This document shows, piece after piece, positions 39,001 to 51,421 of a stretch of 64,000 nucleotides of DNA. Within the stretch, counting starts at the first letter, position 1. The number at the start of each line of letters is the position of its first letter. This DNA is from Lactifluus volemus. Its lineage: Eukaryota > Basidiomycota > Agaricomycetes > Russulales > Russulaceae. The stretch covers positions 1,240,001 to 1,304,000 of the forward strand of contig WTXI01000003.1 in NCBI GenBank assembly GCA_022376515.1, written 5' to 3'. A program made the position numbers and the translations under genes. The notes under the pieces are model-generated. The model was not told where the DNA came from. It saw nothing but the letters and a program-made list of their open reading frames with translations, and made no database searches.

Positions 39001-41163
39001 CTAAGCATCTGACTCAACTTCGTTGAAGTCGCTGTCAGACATACCAAAGACGGACCATTTGTAGCAATCGATTGTATGGGTATACTGCAACAGACGACGG
39101 TCAGTATTAATTCGATCGCGAGAGTACATCATCGATACGGACTTGTGTAAAATGTTAAGCAGATCACTTGCGACGGCCTCCCGGTCATCTGCTATGCGTT
39201 GCTCATTTGCGGCTCCCCGAATTTGAATTTCAAGCTCGTCCCGGTATTGCTCGATCACAAAGCGGACAAGTTGCTGTGGGTGCCAAGGTGAAAACCACGA
39301 AATCAGAAGGTTGATGCAATACTCACCTGAGTCACGTACAGATTGGCCTGCATGACGAGGAAAGGGTTTTGGGCATTTGCTCTGGACGCATTGGGGTTGT
39401 CAAAGAAGTCTTTGACTTCCGCAAATGTTGCTTGTCGAAAGCCAGCACCAGAGTAGTCCGATGGATTCGCCATCTGGGGTGATTGTTTTAATTGAAGGGG
39501 CTCCGGAGCGTGCACGAGGGCATTCATTATCCGAGAGTGCAGAGATTGAATTTCCTCCAGCCTGGCCTTGGCATACTGGCCTTGAGGGGGTGACCTCCGG
39601 TCCATCCGTATGCGAACAAGAATTTCGCCAAGAAGTGCAAAGATTCGCGTGATATAGTTAAGTCCAGAAACCAAAGAAGGCTTGCCGTGAGGCTGAGGCA
39701 GGTACGCACTCGGCGTAATACTAGGTTGGGCGAGGACGGCAGGAGTATTTGGGCGTGCTCAGGAACAAAGGCTCGTTAGGCCTGGATGGGGTGCTTACTA
39801 TTCATCATCAAGTTCTTTTGGAAAATGCACAGTGCAGTCCTCGTCTCGGAGGCAAATGGGTCGCCCCAGAAGAATGGACATCGATTTGTCCGCTGAGAGT
39901 GACGTTAAGCGACGTACAGAACAGACGAACGAGACTTGTCCCGCACCTCCGAATAATAGCCAGAACGTCCTGCGCCGTACCTCGCATTCAATAAAATCGA
40001 GCCCTTCGTAAGACGATTCCTCGTGCATTCGAAGGGTGACAGCGATGTGAGCCGCCTCACCAAACGCGGCATGCTGCGTGGCGTCATGGCCTTCACAGAA
40101 GTGGTAAATGCAGTCGCTAGATAAAAATTTGATCAGGCGCACGTACGTCACACGAGAAGAATGGAGGGTGCTCACAAGTACCGGATTACAACATGCATCG
40201 ATGTCGGTGGGTCATACGATGCGACGGAGATATGACGACTAGCTTCATGACACGTCTGCGCCAACTTGCGCACCGCATGTCGTCCCATGGGAAGATAAGA
40301 CCGTGGTAGCTGAACCAGGGTAGAAGCTACAGTCGACATTACCAGCGCAAAGAAGAGTGGATCACGTTCTTCCCTCCGCGCATGGAGATCGGCCAAGTAT
40401 GATGGCTTATGAACGCATGGGGAAAGAGGGTAAACAAAATCGAAGAACAGAGCGACGATCAGCATGATGGTGTCCCTTGGGGCTACATCTTCGAGGCTAT
40501 GGGGACGATAATAATAGGACAGCGGCGGAAGCGTGTTCGGCGGAGGCATCGGCTGACGCTGTCGGTATGACCAATTGTATAAAGGGTATGTGCTAAATTG
40601 CTCGGATGAAGCTATGAACGGCTGGGAATCATCCGTCTTTGGTGAGCGCTGAGTGTCGACGTGGGATCCACCGAAAGAAGACGAAGCGATCTGTTGGTAA
40701 TGGGTTTGATACGTATCAGCGGTGATCGCATAACGTGGGGGTTGAAGGGAGCCCGAAGTTAGAGTAGGTACGACATTGCTCAGAGACTGCTCGAGAAAGC
40801 CAGAGGTAGACTGAGAGATAGTGGGTATGGATATAGTGGTTGGCAGTCGAGGACTCGTGAGGCTCGATCTGACGGAAGTAGTATCTCCATTTTGGCATTC
40901 CTGGTGTTGTGCGGCTACAGCTGCAGCTGCGGCAGCTTCCTGAAGCCGGCGCAAGTATCTACAGTGTTCGAGGCGCGGATTGATCAGAAATGAGCATGCG
41001 CAAGAAGGTGCGATGCCGTACAGGTTGGGTGGGCCGCGCTTCTTTGGTTGGTAATCATACGTGCACGGGATACCGAGGGTTATGCAGTGTTTGCAGGACG
41101 ATTGGGGATCGTCAGGGTTGTCCCTGGCGCATCTCACTTTGCGAGCACGGCAAGCGTCACAAC
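39001..41163 (-). CDS. Zn2Cys6 fungal transcription factor (first exon unresolved)
   Basis: The first resolved exon starts after an acceptor at 41164-41165 and encodes CDACRARKVRCARDN...CKHCITLGIPC, a complete C-x2-C-x6-C-x11-C-x2-C-x6-C zinc cluster. A basic linker (KKRGPPNLYG), an Ala-rich coiled segment and a Ser-rich stretch follow. The fungal-specific regulatory domain (Fungal_trans type) spans roughly 40500-39800, with FFDFVYPLSPCVHKPSYL, LRMHEESSYEGLDFIECEVR and RRTFWLLF, then LLGRPICLRDEDC. The C-terminal part near 39300-39670 is helical (RLEEIQSLHSRIMNAL), ending at TAG 39001. The target genes are unknown. The initiator exon must lie upstream of 41164 and I could not place it; the frame just before the acceptor meets a stop. 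Confidence 0.82.
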
Positions 41164-42282
41164 CTGTCAAAAGACGCGGTTAATGGAGCACGCGGAAATG
41201 AATTGGAAAGATGTGGCTTGCTCTGTGACTGGCGCCTAAGGCAGATAAGACAAGCGCGTCAGCTCTGCATTCAAGATAACGAGAGCGAATTTGCAAACGA
41301 CATGATGGAATGAAAATCGACAAGGGAACTCGGCGATGAGAACGATGAAAAGAGCGATCAGAAAGATGAAAGTGGACAGATGACAAGGGACAAGTTTATA
41401 GGAGGGGGGGGATGCCACTGCAAGAAGGGCAGAAAGGCGGGCGAAACGGAGAAAGTTCGGCCAACAACAAAGGGCTCACTTTCTCTTTATCTTGCTACTT
41501 TCGGAGTGGCCTTCCTTGGTGGTGACATCGTCAGAACTAGATTCACTTGCTCTCTTCAGGCGAGCGACAGGCATCGAGGCCAAAAAAAGGAGAGAGGGGT
41601 GTGAACGGGGGAAGGGTGCGATTGGAGTGGCAAGTCAAGTTGATCTGGGATGAAGAGGATATTGAGCAATCTCAGTCTATTTTCATACTTGTCGTCTGTC
41701 ATGCTGCACTGTCTGGGCAATTGGTGGTGATCTTCCCAAAGATCCAATTATCAGGACCAAATCAGGTTCCCAATCGTTCAGAACACCATCGACAGGATGA
41801 CACGCGTGGCGCCAAGTTGTTGCATCCAACAGGGTGAGATGGCCCGACCTACCCCGCGAGCCATCACGAGTCACCCCGACCCGTCCCGACCTCCGAGGCG
41901 ACCGATATCCGAGGCCATGGAAGAAGTGTTGCCATCCGATCCATCGGCCACTCCCTTCCTCGCTCTCCTCCAACTCATCTCAATCACAAATCCCTCTAAC
42001 CCTTGTCTGTAATCCTATTAAAAGTCTCTGTATATACACCTAGAGATAATATCCATTCCCACGCCTCATCACTTGCCAGCTGTCTTCGTGGCGCTGCTAA
42101 TTTGATTGTAATTCAATTCGACAACTCTAATTTTTCTTTGCCCTCACCCTCAAGCCAATTATAGCGCCCATAGACTAGTACCCATCTGGAAATCAGCTGC
42201 GATGGTACACCACAGCGTAAGACAGCTCAGTCGAACATGTGTCTATGCCCATCCGCTGGATCGGACGTACATGCGGATCATG
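41164..42282. other. Upstream region of the zinc-cluster regulator
   Basis: This should contain the missing first exon and promoter of the regulator (probably within 41170-41420) and the 3' flank of the PPR-like gene. An open minus-strand frame at 41180-41386 is a candidate for part of the first exon, but it stops about ten codons before the acceptor. Nothing else is recognised. Confidence 0.35.
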
Positions 42283-44655
42283 TCATCCCCCGATCACCGT
42301 CTTCTCCCCCCCTAGAACCCGCGTGTTAGCTCCTAGCGAGTATGTCATCTTCTGAGCGTCCTCTGCACGGATATCTCCCCTTTCGTGGTGTTGACGGATA
42401 CTACCTGCGATGCGACCTCTGAGAGCCGCGTGCAACTCGTCATTCCAATTCACGTTGGATTTTAACAATCCTCTCCAAAACCAAAATGCGAGGGTAGGGT
42501 CATCGGCATTGAGAGCTTCTTCGACGCCAAACTTGCCCATGTTCAATGTTGCGAGGTGATTCGAGTGTTCATTGGCAAAGATGATCTCCAACGCACGAAT
42601 GAGATTGTGTCGAACAGCGACCTTGTCCGCACCGCTGAACGCGACGCTCGCCCGGATAACGGTGACCATGGTTTTAGTCGTGAGTTGACAGCCGGTTTTC
42701 CGCGCTATTTGGAGCAAGCTGCTGATCGCCGCGGAGTCGCAATGTCTTGCTGCCTGATGAATAACAGTACCAAACGAAATGCTGTCGGGCTCAGGTCCGC
42801 GCCTGACCATACGTCGAACCATGGACAGTGCCTTCCGGTAATCAACCTTTGCGATCGCGGAGAGGAGAACATTAATGTCATGGAGATCAGGATACTCATT
42901 CCGGTCGATCACGACTCGCAGAACTCGCAGCCCTTCCGTGATATGGCCGAGGATGATGTTTGCGCGAGCTAGTGCGTTTAGATCTTCCCGCGAGGCTTGC
43001 CAGAGTGGCTCCTTGACCTTGCGATACCTAGTCAAGATCAAGTTGGCAAAATCTTCGAGATCCTTTTCTTCTTCATCGTAATCTTTCGAATCGTGGCTAT
43101 GACCGATGGGCGTAGCTGTCGTTCCTTCTGCTATTCCGAGATCCATGGATTTGTGGGTAGCATTTCTTCGACGCAGATTGGCGAAAAGGCTACACATGCG
43201 CAATACCATGGCAGCATTCCCCGCGACCAAGTGTCCTCCTCTCCCCGACGAGTATTGTTCCCAGAGGGACCTGGCGTGTCTTGCGAAACCACTCTCGGCT
43301 GCGATGGCAATAAACTCCGCTCGATCTGCCAGGGGAATGGGTTCGCAAAGATCCACAACCTGCGCAACCAGACGTCGTGCGAGACGCAAAGTGGCACGTT
43401 GGCAAGACAAATAGCGGAGAAGCCACGTCAGAGCACCACCACTGGGGGGCGGGAAGTTGTGCAAAGGCCGGATGCTCTTGCTTCGCGCGAAGTCATAGAT
43501 ACTAGCGGCTGTGTGAGGCTGGTCAAGACTGTGGGCTTTGCTATAAATCTGGCGGACTATGTCTGGGGAAATGAACATGGGTTCGGGAATTGTAGCCATA
43601 TCTTTGACGAAGGATACGCCGAGATTCAAATCATTGACTGTAGGAAACTCCATGAGGGCATACAGAACGTCTTGACATAATCTGGAAATGATAGGGTCTG
43701 CTGAAGGTGTTCCGCTGAGGTAATTCTTCAGAATGTCGACGGCTCTATGATTCCATTTCCAAAAGATGCACGAACGGACGAGGGTAAGGGTGATAATTAA
43801 GTGAAAGTCCCTTGAGGATTGATCAGTACGTTGAATGGCTTCTGGTGGGATATATCCCGCTTCTATCAGGGACTGTAATAGGCGTATCGCTGGCTCCCTC
43901 AAATGAAGTTTGGACAGGTGCATGACGAATCGGAACAGTAACCAAGTCGGAATGTACCGCCCATTTACTTGTCTTTCTTTCCAAACCGGTTTCAAGAGAT
44001 GTGCGATGTGCTCAGCGAGAGGTGTGAAGAATGTCTCCATAGTAGATGGAGATGGGTGATGTATGAGGTTGCGTGCAATGTAAGAAGACAAGTTCAAAGA
44101 AAGGGAAGAGAGGTGATGGGGGACAATGCAAGATACGAGTGATGGTGTGAGAGACGGATTTAAACGCAAACGAGGTATCGAAAGGATGATTGTCGCAAGT
44201 TCGACCCGTCCAGGCTGTGGGGAATCCAGAATGTTTCTTGCAAGATTATCCAATACAAACGGTTGTCCTGCATCTCGCGCGTATAGCACGGTATCGCGGA
44301 CTTGCTGAGGAGAAAGTGGAGTGGCAAGCCGCGAGTAGTCCGGTGTGTTGAGGCGTGCGTATAATGCGCACATGTCCGAGTCATCCTTTTCCTTTGCCTC
44401 CTGGGAAACGTACTGCGGATTTGTGTCCGGGGAATGACAATCTTCTGCGTCCTCAGGCTGGATGTCAACCGCTGGTGAAAAGTTTCGATCAGGTGTGTTG
44501 GTTGGGAAAGAAGGCAAGTGGATTGGATTGTGGATTGCCAAGCATTGTGGTGACCAGATTGTGGTCCTAGATGAAGGTTTTGGGGTGGTGATGACATGGC
44601 TGAGTGAAGGTAACTGCGAGAATCTTCGGAGGAGTCGGGAGTGACGAATGAACAT
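42283..44655 (-). CDS. Probable mitochondrial PPR-like helical-repeat protein
   Basis: This is an uninterrupted 790-residue frame, unusual in this intron-rich window. The N-terminus (MFIRHSRLLRRFSQLPSLSH) is Arg/Ser-rich without acidic residues, as in a mitochondrial presequence. The rest is alpha-helical with repeated pairs of helices. The best PPR-like units are near the C-terminus, such as LNALARANIILGHITEGLRVL, INVLLSAIAKVDYRKALSMV and ISFGTVIHQAARHCDSAAI (about 42750-42960). A charged DSKDYDEEEKDLEDF loop interrupts the array. A role in mitochondrial RNA handling is the family-based guess. No catalytic domain is seen. No frame errors are apparent. Confidence 0.75.
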   Translation of the reverse strand: MFIRHSRLLRRFSQLPSLSHVITTPKPSSRTTIWSPQCLAIHNPIHLPSFPTNTPDRNFSPAVDIQPEDAEDCHSPDTNPQYVSQEAKEKDDSDMCALYARLNTPDYSRLATPLSPQQVRDTVLYARDAGQPFVLDNLARNILDSPQPGRVELATIILSIPRLRLNPSLTPSLVSCIVPHHLSSLSLNLSSYIARNLIHHPSPSTMETFFTPLAEHIAHLLKPVWKERQVNGRYIPTWLLFRFVMHLSKLHLREPAIRLLQSLIEAGYIPPEAIQRTDQSSRDFHLIITLTLVRSCIFWKWNHRAVDILKNYLSGTPSADPIISRLCQDVLYALMEFPTVNDLNLGVSFVKDMATIPEPMFISPDIVRQIYSKAHSLDQPHTAASIYDFARSKSIRPLHNFPPPSGGALTWLLRYLSCQRATLRLARRLVAQVVDLCEPIPLADRAEFIAIAAESGFARHARSLWEQYSSGRGGHLVAGNAAMVLRMCSLFANLRRRNATHKSMDLGIAEGTTATPIGHSHDSKDYDEEEKDLEDFANLILTRYRKVKEPLWQASREDLNALARANIILGHITEGLRVLRVVIDRNEYPDLHDINVLLSAIAKVDYRKALSMVRRMVRRGPEPDSISFGTVIHQAARHCDSAAISSLLQIARKTGCQLTTKTMVTVIRASVAFSGADKVAVRHNLIRALEIIFANEHSNHLATLNMGKFGVEEALNADDPTLAFWFWRGLLKSNVNWNDELHAALRGRIAGSIRQHHERGDIRAEDAQKMTYSLGANTRVLGGEKTVIGG

Positions 44656-47600
44656 AAGTCAGCTGGACGGTGCAGCAATGTCAGTATATTAGCATAAAAA
44701 AATAAAACAATATGTTCGACGAACTTCATGGCAAGACCGAATAAAAAAGATCCGCGCCCCTCTGACAAAAATGCCAGTTTAGTGTAACGCGTACTTCGGG
44801 CGAGGCGCGCTAGACTCGCCGCCACGACAAAGCGCGGAAACAAGAACAAATAATAGTCGCTCTGCCGCCCCGAGCGGGCGGCCCGGGACGGCGCTCAGCT
44901 TATCCCTCTTGGTCTCGGAAGCTACCTTTTGTTGTTTGTTTAATTGGGGTCCATCTCCCACGCCTATCATATGGATGGGCCCTTTGATGCGGGATTTGGA
45001 AACGTAACACAAAGATGTATATCTCCCAAGAGCTGTCTCCGCCAGCATAACCTACGCGGAACTATTCTTGGGCTTACCGATACGTAACTTGTGATCATTT
45101 GCCCCATCCAGGAGGGATTCCCCATTGGAACTATTTATCCACGCGACAACCAAGATCCTGGTGTCCCTCTATCCAACTGAAAGGCGCAACAAAATTTACT
45201 ATCAAGGACAATAAACAGACATTATTAGATCATGAGATATGATGACGGTCAGGACAAACAATTTGACTGGCGAAGCTGTCGGAACAGGAATTCGCCTAAA
45301 CCTTCTTGGTGTCTGTTCCCTTTGAGGTGAACTTGGCAATCTCACCCAGATGCTTCCCGGGAAGGATCGTTCCTCAACAAGGGCGCGCTGTGGTTTTTGC
45401 CCATTGTCCGTCGACACCTACCTACAATTCGTCCCGGCGGTACCTTGGTATTTCGTCGGAATGTGCAGCTATAAATTCATGTTGTTTCGTTTCTCTCCTG
45501 TATTAGGTGGGTAGGGTCACTGCATAACTAGGGTCTTCAAGTTGAGCGGAAGATTCCTCGCGAATTTACTATCTGCCTTTACGTGCATCGGTACGGATAT
45601 GACGGATGTACCTAACTTACAAGGAGTGTGCGCGGTCCACTAGTCGAAACGAACTCGAATATAAAACCTAGTCTCGAGCAGAAGATTCGGCCAAGCAGCT
45701 TGCTTGGGATCAGACCACTGGATCCTGGTATCAGTTCTTCGGATGTATTTTGCTTCTGGAAAGAAAGATTCCTCGGCCGAGGGCAATGCCATCGCCGTTA
45801 AATCGCAGTCATCGAGGACTACTGGAGGCTCACTACCAATACTCGAACCGTGGCAAACGTGAGTGGAATTTCGTCCACTGGTTGAAGCTTAGGGCCAGTG
45901 TCCTTGCCAATTTCGATCGAACAACAGACTCTAAAGTTCCTGGTGAGACTATCAAGAATCTGTCCAGTGAGTGCTGCAGCTTCGTCCACGTCACGGTACA
46001 TGATACTATAGCCAGCTTACCATTAGAAGTGAAAGAAGCGGCTAGCTCGGTTCATTGACGAAGTTGACTGCATACATCTTCTCCAAGACTCGTTTGCACT
46101 GAAAGGTTCAAGACACCTGCGGTGACGGTGAGCTAACTGCTATTAGCCGACGGAAGTTCTGGGTAGAGGTGGTGGCCAAGACATACGACGACGACTCTGG
46201 TCAATTTGAGCATGATCTATAGGTGGGAGGTAAGAGAATATGCACAGGCAGATATATGTGTCTCACAGACCGATTGGCCTCGTTGTCAGCACTGAAGATG
46301 GGACACGACCCAATGTCGCCGCGCCGCGGCTAACGTAGAACAAACGACAGTTGTACTAACAGTTGTATCCCTATCACCTCGTCATTTCGTATGGTGACTC
46401 TCTGTGGCTCTCGTATTCGAGTTGTCGTGATAGTATGTAATAATGTGCTCCGTCCTCAGCCGTGTTATACCAACATACACCACTTAAACCTTTGCTATCT
46501 TGAGCTCTGCTTTCCGCTTGAATCATTGTTCTTATCTCTTTTCAGCTTTAGACTTTCTTCGTGCCGGTTCACTTCTCCCAGCAACTCAGAATCAAATTTC
46601 ATTGGTCAATTTCACCGACTTGCGCTCTCCAGAAGCGATACATCTAGTAAATGTCGCCAATGAATGAGGGCGAAGGTCTTAGCGCGAGCGTTGCTAGGCC
46701 TTTGCATTTTTTGAGTGTTTAGCGTGTCTTCTACATGATGAAGCAACTGTTCACTTTCAGCAGCGCAGCGTGTGGTCACTCTCCTAGTCATTCAAAGCCA
46801 GTTACTACACTATCCTGCGGGAGGGTTACGCTGACTGTTCTTGGCGGCGTCCATAGGGCCCATTGAGTGTAGTAATCCAGTATCTACAGACGTATGCCAA
46901 CGCACATACACGCTAGCCCAGAACATTTCCCAACGTAACGCCAGTGCGATGGCCTGTGCCAAACGTAAATATTGCGTAAATCGCCAAGTTGGTCGTCATA
47001 CAATCACGCACACGGGCCAATGTCCACCCTTGAAACTTTTACTCTTCAGTAGTGCAGCCGATACCGATAGGGCCGACCATCCCCTCCATGCCACAATCTA
47101 TCGGAAGACATGAGTGGAGTCCCCTGAGATAGGCGGAAGGCGTAGGGTAACATGCTCACAAACGACATTTGCGCAGCAGACATTGATTTCAGAACTGGGA
47201 AGAAAATCCGGTAAGCTATGCTTTATCACGGCATATAGTACCGCCGAGGGGCTTACCAAGGTGTCATTCTATGACAGGACGATGCCACAGACGAGGACGG
47301 GTCAACCCCATCAATACCACACTTTTCCTTCCAGGCAAAAGGTTGGGCGTGAAAGGGTTCAACCACCTTGCAGCAGAGTCGGTGTGGTTGGTTTGCTGGA
47401 CTTATTTTGGGGGCCGCAGCGCAGAAGATAGGGGCGATGAATATGATCCATTTAGTTTTAAACATGATGCTGGAGAAAATTAGTAAAGGAAGGAGATGAA
47501 ATGGAATGTTGATATAGATACGCACCGACCATCTTCCTAAGAAGATAAAATCTGCCGAGACGTGATATATCGTAGCGGTCACCAGTCACTCACGACCGCG

Positions 47601-48740
47601 ACAAAGGCCTTCAAAGGCCGGCACCTTCTCTGTCCTTCACGCCGTATCGTCATGTCGACGTTAATCAGAACTAATCACTGTTTTCCTCGGCTGTCGTGCT
47701 GCAAATATTCAGCTTTTGTGTGTTGGTCGTTGGGCTCGCCATGAGATTACAGAAAAGGTATGAAGAAAAAGTCCTTTGTTCCATTGCGAGCGTGAATGCG
47801 GTCGGTACGGTCAGAAGAGTTGCACGGGTAAGATCCGAGGTGAGAGCCTGAGCCGGCGAGCCCAAGGAACCACCTCAGAGAAGATCGGGACACTGAAACT
47901 GTATCAGAATCATTGCAACGCACCTAATATTACTGTGATAACACTTAAAAAGATTTCTGTCGCTGTCACCTCAGACCCGACTGAGCAGCCAGGGGCGGGC
48001 AACGCCAGTATGACCACCTAGTGTACCATTGGTTACAAGGATGCACACTTGCAGGTGAACGGCGTGATTCAAGTGCCCCTACAATAGCTGTACATGGGCT
48101 TCTTAGTAGCCTGAGTGGGGTGGTGCATCTACAATACAAATTTTGTTGTTACAATAACCTGAATAGAATGAACTTCGACACATTTGACGTCTCAGGATAC
48201 GTTACTGGTGATGCCCAGAGTGTTTCACTCTCTTGTGCTGATGACGTCGCTGGGAGAACATGAGAAAGCAATGAGGTGGGTAGAGGTTAGATACATGTAC
48301 TATAACGTCATCACCAACGGCACGAACGAGCACTCGTAAGTTGGTGCATCAAAACAACATATTCATTTTCCTGCAGCACACAGCTCCGGGACAAAAGGTT
48401 TTTTGATGAAACCGTTTCACTGTGTATATACGGGACAGGTAGAGGATAGATACAATCCGGTCGCGAGCGGACAGAATGGTACAACGGCGACATGGCCGCA
48501 GGAACAGGGTTTTTACATGAAAAAGCGCTGGACGTGCGCCCATCATTAGCGAAGGCTTGGTAGGACAATGCAGAACATAGAGGGGATGGAAGCGCGAACG
48601 ATGTCACCAGTGAGTTGCAGATGCTGAGACATGAGATGCATTATCGAAAAGCAATACGCGTGAGGAAACAGTACAACAGAAAGGAAGACATGAAGGTGGA
48701 TGCCTCGGAAAACCCATAGGCAGGTCACTGACTCATGTGC
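44656..48740. other. 4 kb gene-poor interval
   Basis: No gene could be supported here on either strand. The longest frames are about 100 codons (for example 45750-46058 plus and 47253-47582 minus) and have no motif or plausible splice chain. I saw no transposon ends, tRNA-like cloverleaf or long repeat. It holds the promoter of the PPR-like gene on its left and the 3' flank of the endosulfine gene on its right. Decayed mobile DNA cannot be excluded by eye. Confidence 0.4.
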
Positions 48741-49365
48741 TTACTTCTGTGCGGAGGTAGCGACAGGGGCTGAAGTAGACTCCACTGCAGGAAAGTGTTG
48801 CTCGCGATCATCAACTGATGTCTCACTCTGAGCGAGCGCACTCTCGCGGACAGGGCTGGTAGTCGAGTTGACGGGAGAGCTGGATACTAACTGGTGAGTG
48901 GGATGTGGGGAGGCATGTGGGATGCTGTGAACCGATTTACATCAATCTACACGAGGAAACGGCGAGGTGACACAACGTACTTCTCCGGATTCGGAATGGC
49001 AGTACCCACGGCATTCTGCGGACCGACACCGGCTTTGGAGAGAGCGTAATCACCAGAGTCAAAGTACTTGCGGTCCTGATGTACAAAATGCGATATTCAG
49101 ACAGGGGGGATAGGGGAGAGGGTGATGGGATTCACACCGCACCTTCTGCATCTTGGTGAGAACATTCTTGTGGGTCGGAAGTTTGCCATACAGACGAAAG
49201 AGCTTCTGCTCCTCCTCAGTCAAACTCTATAAAATGATAGGTCGACGTGAATAGAAAGTATTGGAGATGTGGCGGGGTGCCAAAGAACATAACGACAAGT
49301 GGGGATGGAAACGGGGATACATTACATACGCTGATGTCAACCTTCTTGAGCCTTGCCGGAAGCAT
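48741..49365 (-). CDS. IGO1: Endosulfine-family PP2A inhibitor (IGO1/ENSA)
   Basis: Endosulfines, once phosphorylated by Greatwall/Rim15 kinase, inhibit PP2A-B55 and control mitotic or quiescence entry. Exons can be joined to about 130 residues: MLPARLKKVDIS, then LTEEEQKLFRLYGKLPTHKN, then DRKYFDSGDYALSKAG, which contains the invariant FDSGDY phosphosite. A Ser/Thr-rich tail ends SAPVATSAQK before TAA 48741. Three introns are GT-AG and no repair is needed. The start at 49365 is the only ATG near the conserved VDIS-type segment, but an additional upstream exon is possible because many homologues have a longer N-terminus. Confidence 0.9.
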
Positions 49366-49716
49366 AGTTGGAAAAGCACACGGATTGAGGCCAGATGAGT
49401 GGGAGAGAGCAAATAGAGCTCTGCCGCTGTGGGATGTAAAGCAATGGAAGACTAGTTGTTAATGGATCGAAAGGGAGGACGAGACGAGCGTTGTTAAATT
49501 AGTAGCGGCGCGCTTCTTGAGCTTGAATTATTTCGGTCCTTTCCGCGGTTGTTGCTCCAACAACAACAAAAAGAAATTTATTCTCATGGCCGCGCAACAA
49601 ACAGTGTTACAAATATACACAAACACATACAAACACACCACACAAAAGGTCGATTTACTTCCAATTTCGGGTCGAGACAGCTGGCATGATGTGATGGGAA
49701 GGAAGCCCCCGTGATC

Positions 49717-51421
49717 TCAATCGAAGACGAGTAGCAAAGAATCGTCGTCTTCGTCAAAGATACAAATATCAGGTGCTTCCAGATTATGATCAAGGGCGAT
49801 GAAATTTTCATCATCGTGGATTCCGCGTGATTGATACGGCTACAAGAGTGATCAACATCTATGAAACAGTGGAGCAGGAAGGCAACTGGAGACTGACCAT
49901 CCGTGTGCACGACTCACTCTTCAGAGGGTCTGACACGTAAGACATAGATTCGTCATTATCCTTGTCGTCGACACCAGAATCCCAACTCGATCGACTGGTT
50001 TGCGAAATGTTCGAGATGATATCCTCGGCAACCTCGGCAGAGTTCACTTGGCAGGCTGGATCGAGCCCATTGCCATCCTCTTCCAGGTCACCTGACCAGA
50101 TATTCTCTTCTTCAGGCAAATGGGTGGAGTCGGAAGAAAAAAGTCGTCCCAGAAGAGCATATCGCCAGAGATGTCTTGAGAAGAGAGTGGAAGCTCAGGA
50201 AGGTCCAGAGCCTCATCAATCAAAGATGTAGCCACGGGATGGCAGGCACCCTGTCATGGCGTGACACCCGCCGACGATTGCTCCTGACTAAAAAAAAAGA
50301 CATACTTTGAAAGGAGGAGAACGAGCTGTGATCCTCAGTACAAGCTCTAAAGCCAAAATAAGGGTGTCCTTATCACTTCTCTCGGCCCGTGGTAGAGATT
50401 GCGAAGAGAGAAGCCATAAGTATTATCTATTACCTGTTTGTAAACCGAAACCTGGCTTTGGATTTTCTGTAGATAGTACTCAGTTTCTATCCACATAGAA
50501 GAGGTGGGATCCTCCACTTTCACAAGTGCTTGGGTCTTGCTACGAAATTCCTGGTTCTCAGACCGGCCCGTTATTGCCAGCAACGATCGAACAAGCGACG
50601 GAAACCACTGGTGTTCTAGACTAAGTTTCTGCACAAGGGGTTCCAGACGAGGAAGAGTGTATCCGATTATAGATGAAACATACCACTCGCAAGGGCCCGA
50701 ATAACCAGGGATAGCGGCTAAAAGCCACGGATCAAATACGCATTCAAACTAGCAAGGTGTTGAAACCGAACCCAACACATGGTTGGAAAATAATCTGCAG
50801 ACAAGCTTATTCAAGGCAGGCAGAAGAGGAAGAAGCATCTGGGGCGAGAAAATGGTGAGGCCTTGGCGATATGGGTCAGTCGCTCGCACGAAGAACGGGC
50901 TATATACCGGCAGACGACTGCGACAAAGGTTTCCAATTGTATGCGAGGTGTATTGATAACACGTGAGCATCCGCATGAAAACTATAGCGGCATGAAGGAG
51001 TCACAGATACTGAACAGGAGTTAGATCGTTCCGAGAGAAGTTTGGAGAAGGCGCTCACGGACCTTTGGGAACGCCGGAAGAGTGGTCGTCAAGGATGAGG
51101 TTGGAGATGTCGGTGATACCAAGGTGGTCTCTGTTCTTTAACAGCAGAATCAATTGAAGGAAATTGATACAGTAAAGGTAAACGTGCGATTGTGAGATAG
51201 CGAAGGAAGGATTGTACGGCGGATGAGCGGAGCATGTCTGCTGGTGGGATGTTTGTAGAATGATCGACAGTGCCAGAGAAGGTGAAATCTATCTTGGTGA
51301 TGAATTGAGAATCAATGAGACGGGGCAGCGTAATTTCCGAGTTTCCATTGTCCAAAGTATGGGTGGAGAATAGGGATATTTCAAAGCCTGGTTCATTGAC
51401 TGAAATTCTGTTGTTCATCAT
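49717..51421 (-). CDS. Unrecognised protein with acidic C-terminal tail
   Basis: The start at 51421 (MMNNRISVNEPGFEISLFST) leads into a mixed alpha/beta region (LPRLIDSQFITKIDFTFSG, SSAVQSFLRYLTIARLPLLY). After introns come helical segments near 50750-50970 (FSPQMLLPLLPALNKLVCRL) and 50440-50640 (HQWFPSLVRSLLAITG). The C-terminus is strongly acidic and Ser-rich (SSWDSGVDDKDNDESMSYVS, about 49950), and the last exon ends PDICIFDEDDDSLLLVFD before TGA 49717. I do not recognise the family. The arrangement of a folded helical part with an acidic tail is compatible with a nuclear or regulatory protein, but nothing proves it. The exon chain is incomplete and frame shifts are likely. It is head-to-head with PKC1 across 165 bases. 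Confidence 0.6.

Noticed and set aside
42997..43680. A 227-codon plus-strand open frame.
   Set aside because: It is the shadow of the intronless PPR-like gene on the other strand.
45819..46001. Minus-strand frame starting MYRDVDEAAALTG, which looked mildly coding.
   Set aside because: No family match is recognised and no flanking exons could be joined to it.
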